Shown: positions 26,001 to 38,190 of the stretch, piece by piece
Position numbering within the stretch: the stretch's first letter is position 1
Layout of the letters: every line of letters starts with the position of its first letter
Origin: Calliopsis andreniformis
Lineage: Eukaryota > Arthropoda > Insecta > Hymenoptera > Andrenidae
DNA length: 64,000 nt
Reading direction: 5' to 3'
NCBI RefSeq assembly: GCF_051401765.1
Contig: NC_135068.1
Coordinates: 992,001-1,056,000, forward strand
Program-made: the position numbers and the translations under genes
Notes under the pieces: generated by a model
The model's input: only the letters and a program-made list of their open reading frames with translations
Database searches by the model: none
What the model was told of the DNA's origin: nothing

Positions 26001-29000
26001 GTTGCAATTATTCCGTCTATACGATGGAAAAGCTGTTGTATTTATATTGCATTTTATGCTTCTGGCGTTGACATCTAAGGCCCTAACAATTCGATATTGT
26101 GGTGCAACGCCCTGGTGTGAGTCCTAGCTTGCACGGAACGTGGAAATGACAATTACTTTGACTTCCGTTGCATCTGCCCCTGTCATACGTCCGCAAACCG
26201 GTTGTATTTATTTTCTATTTTAATCTTGTGGCGATGTCTTCTAAGGTCTAAACTGATCCACCTGGTGCAGCAACGCCCTAGAGTGAAGCCTAGGTTGCCC
26301 GCACGTAGAAATGACGATTACTTTCGCACTGGTTGCAATTATTCCTTTTATACGATGGTAAATCTGTTGTATTTATATCGTATTTTATGCTTCAGGCGTT
26401 TACTCCTAAGGACCTGACTATTCGATTTGGTGGAGCAACGCCCTAGAGTGAAGCCTAGGTTGCCCGGAACATAGAAATAACCATTAATTTCACACTGGTT
26501 GCAATTACTCCTGTTATACAATGGAAAAACTGTTGTATTTTTATTGTATTTTATGCTCCTGGCGTTGACTTCTAAGGCCCGATCTATTCGATTTGGTGGA
26601 GCAACGAGCTAGGGTGAAGTCTTGGTTGCTCGGAACGTAGAAATGAACATTACTTTCACAGTGGTTGCAATTATTTCTATTATACGATGGAAAAAATGTT
26701 GTATTTTTATTGTAATTTATGCTTCTGTTGTTGACTTCTAAGGCCCGAGCTAATCGATCGAGTGAAGCATCGCCCTAGAGTGAAGACTTGGAGGCCCGAA
26801 ACGTAGAAATGACCATTACTTTCACACTGGTTGCAATTATTCCTTTTAAACGATGGAAAAACTGTTGAATTTTTGTTGTATTTTATGCTCCTGGCGTTGA
26901 CTTCTAAGGCCAGTGATGTTCGATCTGGTGAAGCATCACCCTAGAGTGAAGCCTATGTTGCCGGAACGTAGAAATGACATTACTCTTACACTGGTTGCAA
27001 TTATTCCTTTTATACGATGGAAAAACTGCTGTATTTATATTGTATTTTATGCTTCTGTCGTTGACTTGTAAGTCCCGATCTATTCGATCTTGTGAAGCAT
27101 CGACCTAGAGTGAAGCCTAGGCCGCCCGAAACGTAGAAATGACCATTACTTTTTACACTGGTTGCAATTATTCGTTTTATACGATGGAAAAACTGTTGTA
27201 CATATATTGTATTTTATGATTCTGGCGTTGACACATAAGGCCCTAACTATTCGATGTGATGGAGCAATGCCCTAGAGTGAAGCCTAGGTTGCCCGGTACG
27301 TAGAAATGATCATTACTTTCACACTGGTTGCAATTACTCCTGTTAGGCAATGGAAAAACTGTTGTATCTTTATTGTAGTTTATGCTTCTGTCGTTGACCT
27401 CTAAGGCCCGAGCTATTCGATCAGGTGCATCAACGCCCTACAGTGAAACCTATGTTGTCCGGAACGTAGAAATAACCATTACTTTCATACTTGTTGCAAT
27501 TATTCCGTCTATACGATGGAAAAACTGTTGTCTTTATATTGACTTTAATGCTTCCGGCGTTGACATCTAAGGCCGTAACAATTCGATGTGGTTTAGCAAC
27601 GCCCTAGAGTGAAGCCTAGGTTGCCCGGAACGTAGAAATAACCATTAATTTCACACTGGTTGCAATTACTCCTGTTAGACAATGGAAAACCTGTTGTATT
27701 TTTATTGTATTTTATGCTCCTGGCGTTGACTTCTAAGGACCGTGCTATTCGATTTGGTGGAGCAACGAGCTAGAGTGAAGCCTAGGTTGCTCGGAACGTA
27801 GAAATGAACATTACTTTCACACTGGTTGCAATTATTTTTATTATACGATGGAAAAACTGTTGTATTTTTATTGTAATTTATGCTTCTGTTGTTGACTTCT
27901 AAGGCCCGAGCTAATCGATCGAGTGAAGCATCGCCCTAGAGTGAAGACTTGGAGGCCCGAAACGTAGAAATGACCATTACTTTCACACTGGTTGCAATTA
28001 TTCCTTTTAAACGATGGCAAAACTGTTGAATTTTTGTTGTATTTTATGCTCCTGGCGTTGACTTCTAAGGCCCGTGATGTTCGATCTGGTGAAGCATCAC
28101 CCTAGAGTGAAGCCTATGTTGCCGGAACGTAGAAATGACATTACTCTTACACTGGTTGCAATTATTCCTTTTATACGATGGAAAAACTGCTGTATTTATA
28201 TTGTATTTTATGCTTCTGTCGTTGACTTGTAAGTCCCGATCTATTCGATCTTGTGAAGCATCGACCTAGAGTGAAGCCTAGGCCGCCCGAAACGTAGAAA
28301 TGACCATTACTTTTTACACTGGTTGCAATTATTCGTTTTATACGATGGAAAAACTGTTGTACTTATATTGTATTTTATGATTCTGGCGTTGACACATAAG
28401 GCCCTAACTATTCGATGTGATGGAGCAATGCCCTAGAGTGAAGCCTAGGTTGCCCGGTACGTAGAAATGATCATTACTTTCACACTGGTTGCAATTACTC
28501 CTGTTAGGCAATGGAAAAACTGTTGTATCTTTATTGTAGTTTATGCTTCTGTCGTTGACCTCTAAGGCCCGAGCTATTCGATCAGGTGCATCAACGCCCT
28601 ACAGTGAAACCTATGTTTTCCGGAACGTAGAAATAACCATTACTTTCATACTTGTTGCAATTATTCCGTCTATACGATGGAAAAACTGTTGTCTTTATAT
28701 TGACTTTAATGCTTCCGGCGTTGACATCTAAGGCCGTAACAATTCGATGTGGTTTAGCAACGCCCTAGAGTGAAGCCTAGGTTGCCCGGAACGTAGAAAT
28801 AACCATTAATTTCACACTGGTTGCAATTACTCCTGTTAGACAATGGAAAACCTGTTGTATTTTTATTGTATTTTATGCTCCTGGCGTTGACTTCTAAGGA
28901 CCGTGCTATTCGATTTGGTGGAGCAACGAGCTAGAGTGAAGCCTAGGTTGCTCGGAACGTAGAAATGAACATTACTTTCACACTGGTTGCAATTATTTTT

Positions 29001-29170
29001 ATTATACGATGGAAAAACTGTTGTATTTTTATTGTATTTTATGCTTCTGGTGTTGAGTTCCTAGGCCCGAGCTATTCGATTTCGTGCAGCAGCGGCCTGG
29101 AGTGAAACCTAGGTTTCCCGGGAAGTAGAAATACCCATTAATTTCACACTGGTTGCAATTACTCCTGTTA
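23065..29170 (+). repeat. HOR unit D, 38-mer truncated at its 3' end
   Basis: Matches unit C at +6,304 until about 29,090. Substitutions then rise (GCAGCGGCCTGGAG for GCAGCGCCCTAGAG; GGGAAGTAG for GGGACGTAG) and by about 29,170 the order is lost, so a little over one monomer of the expected unit end is missing. Private bases noticed are T at 26,359, T at 28,618 and T at 28,530. This is the last complete-looking 38-mer in the window. The rise in differences just before the break is what one expects at the edge of a homogenised domain. Confidence 0.85.
26709..29029 (+). repeat. 7-mer tandem duplication, unit D
   Basis: Both copies as in units B and C, junction near 27,869. The second copy here reads GTATCTTTATTG near 28,524, the state of the first copy, while it keeps its own GTACTTATATTG near 28,359. 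That suits a very short conversion from the first copy, or a single back-change. Confidence 0.8.
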
Positions 29171-29534
29171 CACAATGGAAAAACTGTTGTATTTTTACTT
29201 TATTTTATGCTTGTGGCGTTGATTTCTAAGGACCTAGCTGTTCGATCAGGTGAAGCATCGCCCTAGACTGAAGACTGGGATGCCCGGAACGTAGAAATAA
29301 CCTTTAATTTCACACTGGTTGCAATTACTCCTGTTGTACGATGGAAAAAAGGTTGTATCTTTATTGTATTTTATGCTTCTGTCGTTGAATTCTAAGGGCC
29401 GAGCTATTCGATCAGGTGCAGCAACGCCCTACAGTGAAACCTATGCTGGGCGGAACCTAGAAATAACCATTACTTTCACACTTGTTGCAATTATTCCATC
29501 TATATGACGGAAAAACTGTTGTCTTTATATTGTA
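29171..29534 (+). repeat. Monomers at the HOR family boundary
   Basis: Just over two satellite monomers join truncated unit D to a partial restart of the HOR. They keep phase but have private variants: TTTTACTTTATTTTATGC, GGACCTAGCTGTTCGATCAGG and TGCTGGGCGGAACCTAG. No other sequence type is present. Confidence 0.7.
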
Positions 29535-30560
29535 TTTTATGCTTCTGGCATTGACTTCTAAGGCCCGAGCTATTCGATCTTGTGAAGCATCGCCCCAGAG
29601 TGAAGCCTAGGTCGCCCGAAACGTAGAAATGACCATTACTTTCACACTGGTTGCAATTATTCCTTTTATACGATGGAAAAGATTTTATATTTTTACTGTA
29701 TTTTATGCTTCTGGCGTTGACTTCTAAGGCACCAGCTATTCGATCTGGTGAAGCGTCGCCCTAGGGTGAAGACCAGGATGTCCGGAACGTAGAAATGACC
29801 ATTAGTTTCACACTGGTTGCAATTATTCCTTTTATACGATGGAAAAACTGTTGAATTTTTATTGCATTTTATGCTTCAGGCATTGACATCTGAGGCCCGA
29901 GCTATTCGATCTTGTGAAGCATAGCCCTAGAGTGAAGCCTAGGTCGCCCGAAACGTAGAAATGACCATTACTCTGACACTGGTTGCACTTACTCCTGTTA
30001 TACGATGGAAAAACTGTTGTATTTTAATTGTATTTTATGTTTCTGGCTTTGACACCTAAGGCCCTAACTATTCTATGTGGTGGAGCAACGCCCTATAGTG
30101 AAGACTAGGTTGCCCGGAACGTAGAAATGACCATTACTTTCATACTGGTTGCAATTATTCCGTTTATACGATGGAAAAACTGTTGTATTTATGTTGTATT
30201 TTATGCTTCTGGCGTTGACTTCTAAGACCCGAGCTGTACGATCTTGTGAAACATCGCCCTAAAGTGAAGCCAATGTCGCCCGAAACGTAGAAATAACCAT
30301 TACTTTCACACTGGTTGCAATTATTCGCTTTATACGATGGAAAAACTGTTGTACTTATATTGTATTTTATGATTCTGGCGTTGACACATAAGGCCCTAAC
30401 TATTCGATGCGGAGGAGCAACGCCCTAGAGTGAAGCCTAGGCTGCCCGGAACGTAGAAATAACCATTAACTTCACACTGGTTGCAATTACTCCTGTTAGA
30501 CAATGAAAAAACTGTTGTTTTTTTATTGTATTTTATGCTCCTGGCGTTGACTTCTAAGGC
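29535..30560 (+). repeat. Truncated, diverged copy of the HOR start
   Basis: From about 29,670 this segment follows the order of unit A bases about 140-1040, at an offset of 29,534 bp. It includes the GCACCAGCTATTCGATCTGG monomer, the ATGTTTCTGGCTTTGACACC monomer and the GAAAAAACTGTTGTTTTTTT monomer. It has more differences than B, C and D have among themselves (TTCTATGTGG for TTCGATGTGG near 30,072; TATTTTTACTG for TATTGTTACTG). The order is lost near 30,560. It reads as a relic of a further HOR unit beyond D. Confidence 0.75.
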
Positions 30561-33500
30561 CCGAGCTATTCGATTTGGTGGAGCAACGAGCTAGAGTGAA
30601 GACTAGGTTGCCCGGAACGTAGAAATGAACATTACTTTCACACTGGCAGCAATTACTCCTGTTATACAATGGAAAAACTGTTGTACTTTTATTGTATTTT
30701 ATGGTTCTGGAGTTGACTTCTAAGGCCCGAGCTATTCGATCTTGTGAAGCATCGCCCCAGAGTGAAGCCTAGGTCGCCAGAAACGTAGAAATGACCATTA
30801 CCTTTACACTGGGTGCAATAATTTCTACAATACGATGGAAAAACTGTTGTACTTTTATTGTATTTTATGCTTCTGGCGTTGACTTCTAAGGCTCGAGCTA
30901 TTCGATGTGGTGGAGCAACGAGCTAGAGTGAAGCCTAGGTTGCCCGGAACGTAGAAATAACCATTAATTTCACAATGGTAGCAATTACTTCTGTTATACG
31001 TTGGACAAACTGTTGTATTTTTATTGTATTTTATGCTTCTGGCGTTGACTTCTAAGACCCGAGCTATTCGATCTTGTGAAGCATCGCCCAAGAGTGAAGC
31101 CTAGGTCGCCCGAAACGTAGAAATGACCATTCCTTTAACACTGGTTGCAATTATTCCTTTTATACGATGGAAAAACCGCTGCATTTATATTGTATTTTAT
31201 GCTTCTGGCGCTGACTTCTAACGCCCTAACTCTTCGATCTGGTGGAACAATGCCCTAGAGTGAAGCCTAGGTTGCTCGGAACGTGGAAATGACCATTAAT
31301 CTCACACTAGTTGCAATTATTTCTATTATACTATGGAAAAACTGTTGTACTTTTAATGTATTTTATGCTTCTGACGTTGACCTCTAAGGCCCGAGCAATT
31401 CGATCAGGTGCAGCAGCGCCCTAGAGTGAAACCTAGGCTTCCCTGGACGTAGAAATACCCATTAATTTCACACTGGTTGCAAATACTCCTGTTATACGAT
31501 GGAAAAGCTGTTGTACGTTAATTGTATTTTATTCTTCTGGCGTTGACTTCTAAGGCCCGAGCTTTTCGATCTTGTGAAGCATCGCCCTAGGGTGAAGCCT
31601 AGGTCGCCCGGAACGTAGAAATAACCATTAATTTCACACTGGTTGCACTTACTCCTCTTATACGATGGAAAAACTGTTGTATTTTTATTGTATTTTATGC
31701 TTCTCGCGTTGACTTCTAAGGCCCGAGCTATTCGATGTGGTGGAGCAACGAGCTAGAGTGAAGCCTAGGTTGCCCGGAACGTAGAAATGACCATTACTTT
31801 CACACTAGTTGCAATCATTTCTATTATACGATGGAAAAGCTGTTGTATTTTTATTGTATTTTATGCTTCTGGCGTTGACTTCTAAGGCCCGAGCTATTCG
31901 ATCTTGTGAAGCATCGCCCTAGAGTGAAGCCAAGGTCGTCCGAAGCGTAGAAATAACCATTACTTTCACACTGGTTGCAATTATTCCTCTTATACGATTT
32001 AAAAACTGTTGTAGTTATATTGTATTTTATGCTTCTGGCGTTGACACATAAGTCCCTAACTATTCCATGTGATGTAACAACGCCCTAGAGTGAAGCCTAG
32101 GTTGCTTGGAACGTAGAAATAACCATCAATTTCACACTGGCTGCAATTACTCCTGTTATACAATGGAAAAACTGTTGTATTTTTATTGTATTTTATGCTT
32201 CTGGCATTGACTTCTAAGGCCCGAAACATTCGATCTGGTGAAGCATCGCCCTAGAGTGAAGCCTATGTTGACCGGAATGTAGAAATGAACATTACTTTCA
32301 CTCTGGTTGCAATCATTCCGTTTATACGTTGGAAAAACTGTTGTATTTATATTGTATTTTAAACTTCTGGCGTTGACATCTAAGGCCCTAACTATTCGAT
32401 GTGGTGGAGCAGCGCCCCATAGCGAAGCCTAGGTTGCCCGGAACGTACAAATAACCATTAATTTCACACTGGTTGCAATTACTCCTGTTATACAATGGAA
32501 AAATTGTTGTATTTTTATTGTATTTTATGCTTCTGGCGTTGACTTCTAAGGCCCGAGCTATTCGATTTGGTGGAGCAACGAGCTAGAGTGAAGACTAGGT
32601 TGCCCGGAACGTAGAAATAACCATTAATTTCACACTGGTTGCAATTACTACTGTTATACGATGGACAAACTGTTGTATTTTTATTGTCATTTATGCTTCT
32701 GGCGTTGACTTCTAAGGCCCGAGCTATTCGATGTGGTGGAGCAACGAGCTAGTGTGAAGCCTAGGTTGCCCGGAACGTAGAAATGACCATTACTTTAACA
32801 CTGGGTGCAATAATTTCTACAATACGATGGAAAAACTGTTGTATTTTTATTGTATTTTATGCTTCTCGCGTTGACTTCTAAGGCCCGAGCTATTCGATGT
32901 GGTGGAGCAACGGGCTAGAGTGAAGCCTAGCTTACCCGGAACGTAGAAATAACCATTAATTTCACACTGGTTGCAATTACTACTGTTATACGTTGGACAA
33001 ACTGTTGTATTTTTATTGTCATTTATGCTTCTGGCGTTGACTTCTAAGGCCCGAGCTATTCGATGTGGTGGAGCAACGAGCTAGTGTGAAGCCTAGGTTG
33101 CCCGGAACGTAGAAATGACCATTACTTTAACACTGGGTGCAATAATTTCTACAATACGATGGAAAAACTGTTGTATTTTTATTGTACTTTATGCTTCTGG
33201 CGTTGACTTCTAAGGCTCGAGCTATTCGATGTGGTGGAGCAACGAGCTAGAGTGAAGCCTAGGTTGCCCGTAACGTAGAAATAACCATTAATTTCACAAT
33301 GGTAGCAATTACTTCTGTTATACGTTGGACAAACTGTTGTATTTTTATTGTATTTTATGCTTCTGGCGTTGACTTCTAAGGCCCGAGCTATTCGATCTTG
33401 TGATGCATCGCCCTAGAGTGAAGCCAAGGTCGTCCGAAACCTAGAAATAACCATTACATTCATACTGGTTGCAATTATTCCTTTTATACGATGGAAAGAC

Positions 33501-34540
33501 TGGTGTAGTTATATTGTATTTTATGCTTCTGGCGTTGACACATAAGTCCCTAACTATTCCATGTGATGTAGCAACGCCCTAGAGTGGAGAATAGGTTGCC
33601 CGGAACGTAGAAATAACCATTAATTTCACACTGGTTGCAATTACTCCGGTTATAGAAGGGAAAAACTGTTGTATTTTTATTGTATTTTATGCTTCTGGCG
33701 TTGAATTCTGACCCCCTAGCTATTCGATATGTTGGAGCAACGCCCTAGAGTGAAACCTAGGTCGCCCGAAACGTAGAAATAACCATTAATTTCACACTGA
33801 TTGTAATTACTCCTGTTATACAATGGAAAAACTGTTGTATTTTTATTGTATTTTATGCTTCTGGCGTTGACTTCTAAGGCTCGAGCTATTCGATGTGGTG
33901 GAGCAACGAGCTAGAGTGAAGCCTAGGTTGCCCTGAACGTAGAAATGACCATTACCTTGACACTGGTTGCAATATTTTCGACTATACGATGAAAAAACTG
34001 TTGTAATTTTATTGTATTTTATGCTTCTGGCGTTGACTTCTAAGGCCCGAGCTATTCGATCTTGAGAAGCATCGGCCTAGAGTGAAGCCTATGTCGGCCG
34101 AAACGTAGAAATAACCATTAATTTCACACTGGTTGCACTTACTCCTTTTATACGATGGAAAAACTGTTGTATTTTTATTGTATTTTATGCTTCTCGCGAT
34201 GACTTCTAAGGCCCGAAACATTCGATCTGGTGAAGCATCGCCCTAGAGTGAAGCCTATGTTGACCGGAATGTAGAAATGAACATTACCTTCACACTGGTT
34301 GCAATCATTCGGTTTATACGATGGAATAACTGCTGTATTTATATTGTATTTTAAACTTCTGGCGTTGACATCTAATGCCCCAACTATTCGATGTGGTGGA
34401 GCAGCGCCCCATAGTGAAGCCTATGTTGCCCGGAACGTAGAAATAACCATTAATTTCACACTGGTTGCAATTACTCCTGCTATACAATGGAAAAACTGTT
34501 GTATCTTTATTGTATTTTATGCTTCTGGCGCTGACTTCTA
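30561..34540 (+). repeat. Irregular monomeric zone between HOR families
   Basis: About 24 monomers of mixed P, Q and hybrid type without a long repeat order. Short echoes occur: the pair with GGCTCGAGCTATTCG and TTACTTCTGTTATACGTTGG near 30,889-31,010 recurs near 33,213-33,330 (14 monomers apart). The TCGTCCGAA monomer near 31,930 recurs near 33,430. No gene-like or foreign sequence is seen. Such zones usually lie where homogenisation is weaker. Confidence 0.75.
32641..33180 (+). repeat. Tandem 332-bp dimer
   Basis: Two monomers with TTACTACTGTTATACG, the rare TATTGTCATTTATGC and GGGTGCAATAATTTCTACAA are repeated directly 332 bp apart (TTGTCATTT at 32,685 and 33,017). The copies are almost identical, differing for example in GATGGACAAAC against GTTGGACAAAC. 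This is a recent two-monomer duplication inside an otherwise irregular zone. Confidence 0.75.
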
Positions 34541-37230
34541 AGGCCCGAGCTATCCGATCTTGTGAAGCATCGCCCTAGAGTGAAGCCTAGGTTGCCCGGA
34601 ACGTAGAAATAACCATTAATTTCAAACTGGTTGCAATTACTCCTGTTATACAATGGAGAAGCTGTTGTATTTTTATTGCATTTTATGCTTCTGGCGTTGA
34701 CTTCTAAGGCCCGAGCTATTCGATGTGGTGGAGCAACGAGCTAGAGTGAAGCCTAGGTTGCCCGGAACGTAGAAATAACCATCAATTTCACACTGGTAGC
34801 AATTACTCCTTTTATACGATGGAAGAACTGTTGTATTTTTATTGTATTTATTGCTTCTGGCGTTGAGTTCTAATGCCTGAGCTATTCGACTTGGTGGAGC
34901 AACTAGCTAGAGTGAAGCCTAGGTTGCCCGCAACGTAGAAGTAACCATTAATTTCACACTGGTTGCAATTACCCCTGTTATACAGTGGAAGTACTGTTGT
35001 ATTTTTATTGTACTTTATGCTTCTGGCGTTGACTTCTAACGCCTGATCTATTCCATCTGGTGCAGCAACGCCCTAGAGTGAAGCCTAGGTCGCCCGAAAC
35101 ATAGAAATGACCAATACTTTCTCACGGGTTGCAATTATTCCTTTTATACGATGAAAAAAGTGTTGTATTTATATTGCATTTTATGCTTCTGGCGCTGACT
35201 TCTAAGGCCCGAGCTATCCGATCTTGTGAAGCATCGCCCTAGAGTGAAGCCTAGGTTGCCCGGAACGTAGAAATAACCGTTAATTTCACACTGGTTACAA
35301 TTACACCTGTTATACAGTGGAAGTACTGTTGTATTTTAATTGCATTTTATGCTTCTGGCGTTGACTTCTAAGGCCCGAGCTATTCGATGTGGTGGAGCAA
35401 CGAGCTAGAGTGAAGCCTAGGTTGCCCGGAACGTAGAAATGACCATTACTTTCACACTAGTTCCAATTATTTCTATTATACGATGGAAAAACTGTTGTAT
35501 TTTTACTTTATTTTATGCTTCTGGCGTTGACTTCTAAGGCCCGAGCTATTCGATCTTGTGAAGCATCGCCCTAGAGTGAAGCCTAGGTCGCCCGAAACGT
35601 AGAAATGACCATTACTTTCACACTGGTTGCAATTACTCCTTTTATACGATGGAAAGACTGTTGTATTTATATTGTATTTTATACTTCTTGCGTTGACACC
35701 TATCGCCCTAACTATTCGATGTGGTCGAGCAACGCCCTAGAGTGCAGCCTAGGTTGCCCGGAACGTTGAAATAACCATTCATTTCACACCGATTGCAATT
35801 ACTCCTGTTATACAATGGAAGAACTGTTGTATTTTTATTGTACTTTATGCTTCTGGCGTTGACTTCTAAGGCCCGAGCTATTCGATTTGGTTGAGCAACG
35901 CCCTAGAGTGAAGCCTACGTCCTCCGAAACGTAGAAATGACCACTACTTTCACACTGGTAGCAATTACTCCTTTTATACGATGGAGAAACTGTTGTATTT
36001 ATATTGTATTTTATGCTTCTGGCGTTGACTTCTAAGGCCCGAGCTATTCGATGTGGTGGAGCAACGAGCTAGAGTGAAGCCTAGGTTGCCCGGAACGTAG
36101 AAATAACCATTAATTTCACACTGGTAGCAATTACGCCTTTTATACGATGGAAGAACTGTCGTATTTTTATTGTATTTATTGCTTCTGGCGTTGAGTTCTA
36201 ATGCCTGAGCTATTCGACTTGGTGGAGCAACTAGCTAGAGTGAAGCCTAGGTTGCCCGGAACGTAGAAGTAACCATTAATTTCACACTGGTTGCAATTAC
36301 CCCTGTTATACAGTGGAAGTACTGTTGTATTTTTATTGTACTTTATGCTTCTGGCGTTGACTTCTAACGCCTGATCTATTCCATCTGGTGCAGCAACGCC
36401 CTAGAGTGAAGCCTAGGTCGCCCGAAACATAGAAATGACCAATACTTTCTCACGGGTTGCAATTATTCCTTTTATACGATGAAAAAAGTGTTGTATTTAT
36501 ATTGTATTTTATGCTTCTGGCGCTGACTTCTAAGGCCCTAGCTATTCGATGTGGTGGAGCAACGAGCTAGAGTGAAGCCTAGGTTGCCCGGAACGTAGAA
36601 ATGACCATTACTTTCACACTAGTTCCAATTATTTCTATTATACGATGGAAGAACTGTTGTATTTTTACTTTATTTTATGCTTCTGGCGTTGACTTCTAAG
36701 GCCCGAGCTATTCGATCTTGTGAAGCATCGCCCTAGAGTGAAGCCTAGGTCGCCCGAAACGTAGAAATGACCATTACTTTCACACTGGTTGCAATTACTC
36801 CTTTTATACGATGGAAAGACTGTTGTATTTATATTGTATTTTATACTTCTTGCGTTGACATCTAATGCCCGAGCTATTCGAATTGGTGGAGCAACTAGCT
36901 AGAATGAAGCCTAGGTTGCCCGGAACGTAGAAATAACCATTAATTTCACACCGGTTGCAATTACTCCTGTTATACAGTGGAAGTACTGTTGTATTTTTAT
37001 TGTTCTTTATGCTTCTGGCGTTGACTTCTAAGGCCAGATCTATTGGATGTGGCGCAGCAACGCCCTAGAGTGAAGCCTAGGTCGCCCAAAACATAGAAAT
37101 GAGCAATACCTTCTCACGGGTTGCAATTATTCCTTTTATGCGATGAAAAGAGTGTTGTATTTATATTATATTTTATGCTTCTGGCGCTGACTTCTAAGGC
37201 CCGAGCTATCCGATCTTGTGAAGCATCGCC
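34541..37230 (+). repeat. Second-family block X, copy 1 (about 16 monomers)
   Basis: Begins at the monomer GCCCGAGCTATCCGATCTTG and runs through GAGAAGCTGTTG, CGACTTGGTGGAGCAACTAG, TTCCATCTGGTGCAGC and GATGAAAAAAGTGTTG to GCCAGATCTATTGGATGTGG. It recurs from 41,187 at an offset of 6,640 bp up to about 35,640, then at 6,474 bp after loss of one monomer. The first six monomers recur again from 37,203 (offset 2,656, 16 monomers). Inside it, a run with TCTAACGCCTGATCTATTCC is itself repeated eight monomers apart (35,031 and 36,359). Confidence 0.75.
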
Positions 37231-38190
37231 CTAGAGTGAAGCCTAGGTTGCCCGGAACGTAGAAATAACCATTAATTTCAAACTGGTTGCAATTACTCCT
37301 GTTATACAATGGAGAAGCTGTTGTATTTTTATTGCATTTTATGCTTCTGGCGTTGACTTCTAAGGCCCGAGCTATTCGATGTGGTGGAGCAACGAGCTAG
37401 AGTGAAGCCTAGGTTGCCCGGAACGTAGAAATAACCATCAATTTCACACTGGTAGCAATTACTCCTTTTATACGATGGAAGAACTGTTGTATTTTTATTG
37501 TATTTATTGCTTCTGGCGTTGAGTTCTAATGCCTGAGCTATTCGACTTGGTGGAGCAACTAGCTAGAGTGAAGCCTAGGTTGCCCGCAACGTAGAAGTAA
37601 CCATTAATTTCACACTGGTTGCAATTACCCCTGTTATACAGTGGAAGTACTGTTGTATTTTTATTGTACTTTATGCTTCTGGCGTTGACTTCTAACGCCT
37701 GATCTATTCCATCTGGTGCAGCAACGCCCTAGAGTGAAGCCTAGGTCGCCCGAAACATAGAAATGACCAATACTTTCTCACGGGTTGCAATTATTCCTTT
37801 TATACGATGAAAAAAGTGTTGTATTTATATTGCATTTTATGCTTCTGGCGCTGACTTCTAAGGTCCGAGCTATCCGATCTTGTGAAGCATCGCCCTAGAG
37901 TGAAGCCTAGGTTGCCCGGAACGTAGAAATAACCGTTAATTTCACACTGGTTACAATTACACCTGTTATACAGTGGAAGTACTGTTGTATTTTAATTGCA
38001 TTTCATGCTTCTGGCGTTGACTTCTAAGGCCCGAGCTATTCGATGTGGTGGAGCAACGAGCTAGAGTGAAGCCTAGGTTGCCCGGAACGTAGAAATGACC
38101 ATTACTTTCACACTAGTTCCAATTATTTCTATTATACGATGGAAAAACTGTTGTATTTTTAGTTTATTTTATGCTTCTGGCGTTGACTTC
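37203..38190 (+). repeat. Partial repeat of block X (six monomers)
   Basis: Matches 34,547-35,530 at +2,656 bp, including ATTTTAATTGCATTT and the GTACTGTTG monomers. It stops where this copy reads TTCTAACGCCTG and the original reads TTCTAAGGCCCG. Its last two monomers also begin the 10-mer tandem repeat that follows, so the two structures overlap. Confidence 0.75.

Noticed and set aside
10457..29170. Assembly duplication as the source of units B, C and D
   Set aside because: Not excluded, but private single-base differences in each unit and the diverged end of D argue for real separate copies. Long reads spanning two units would settle it.
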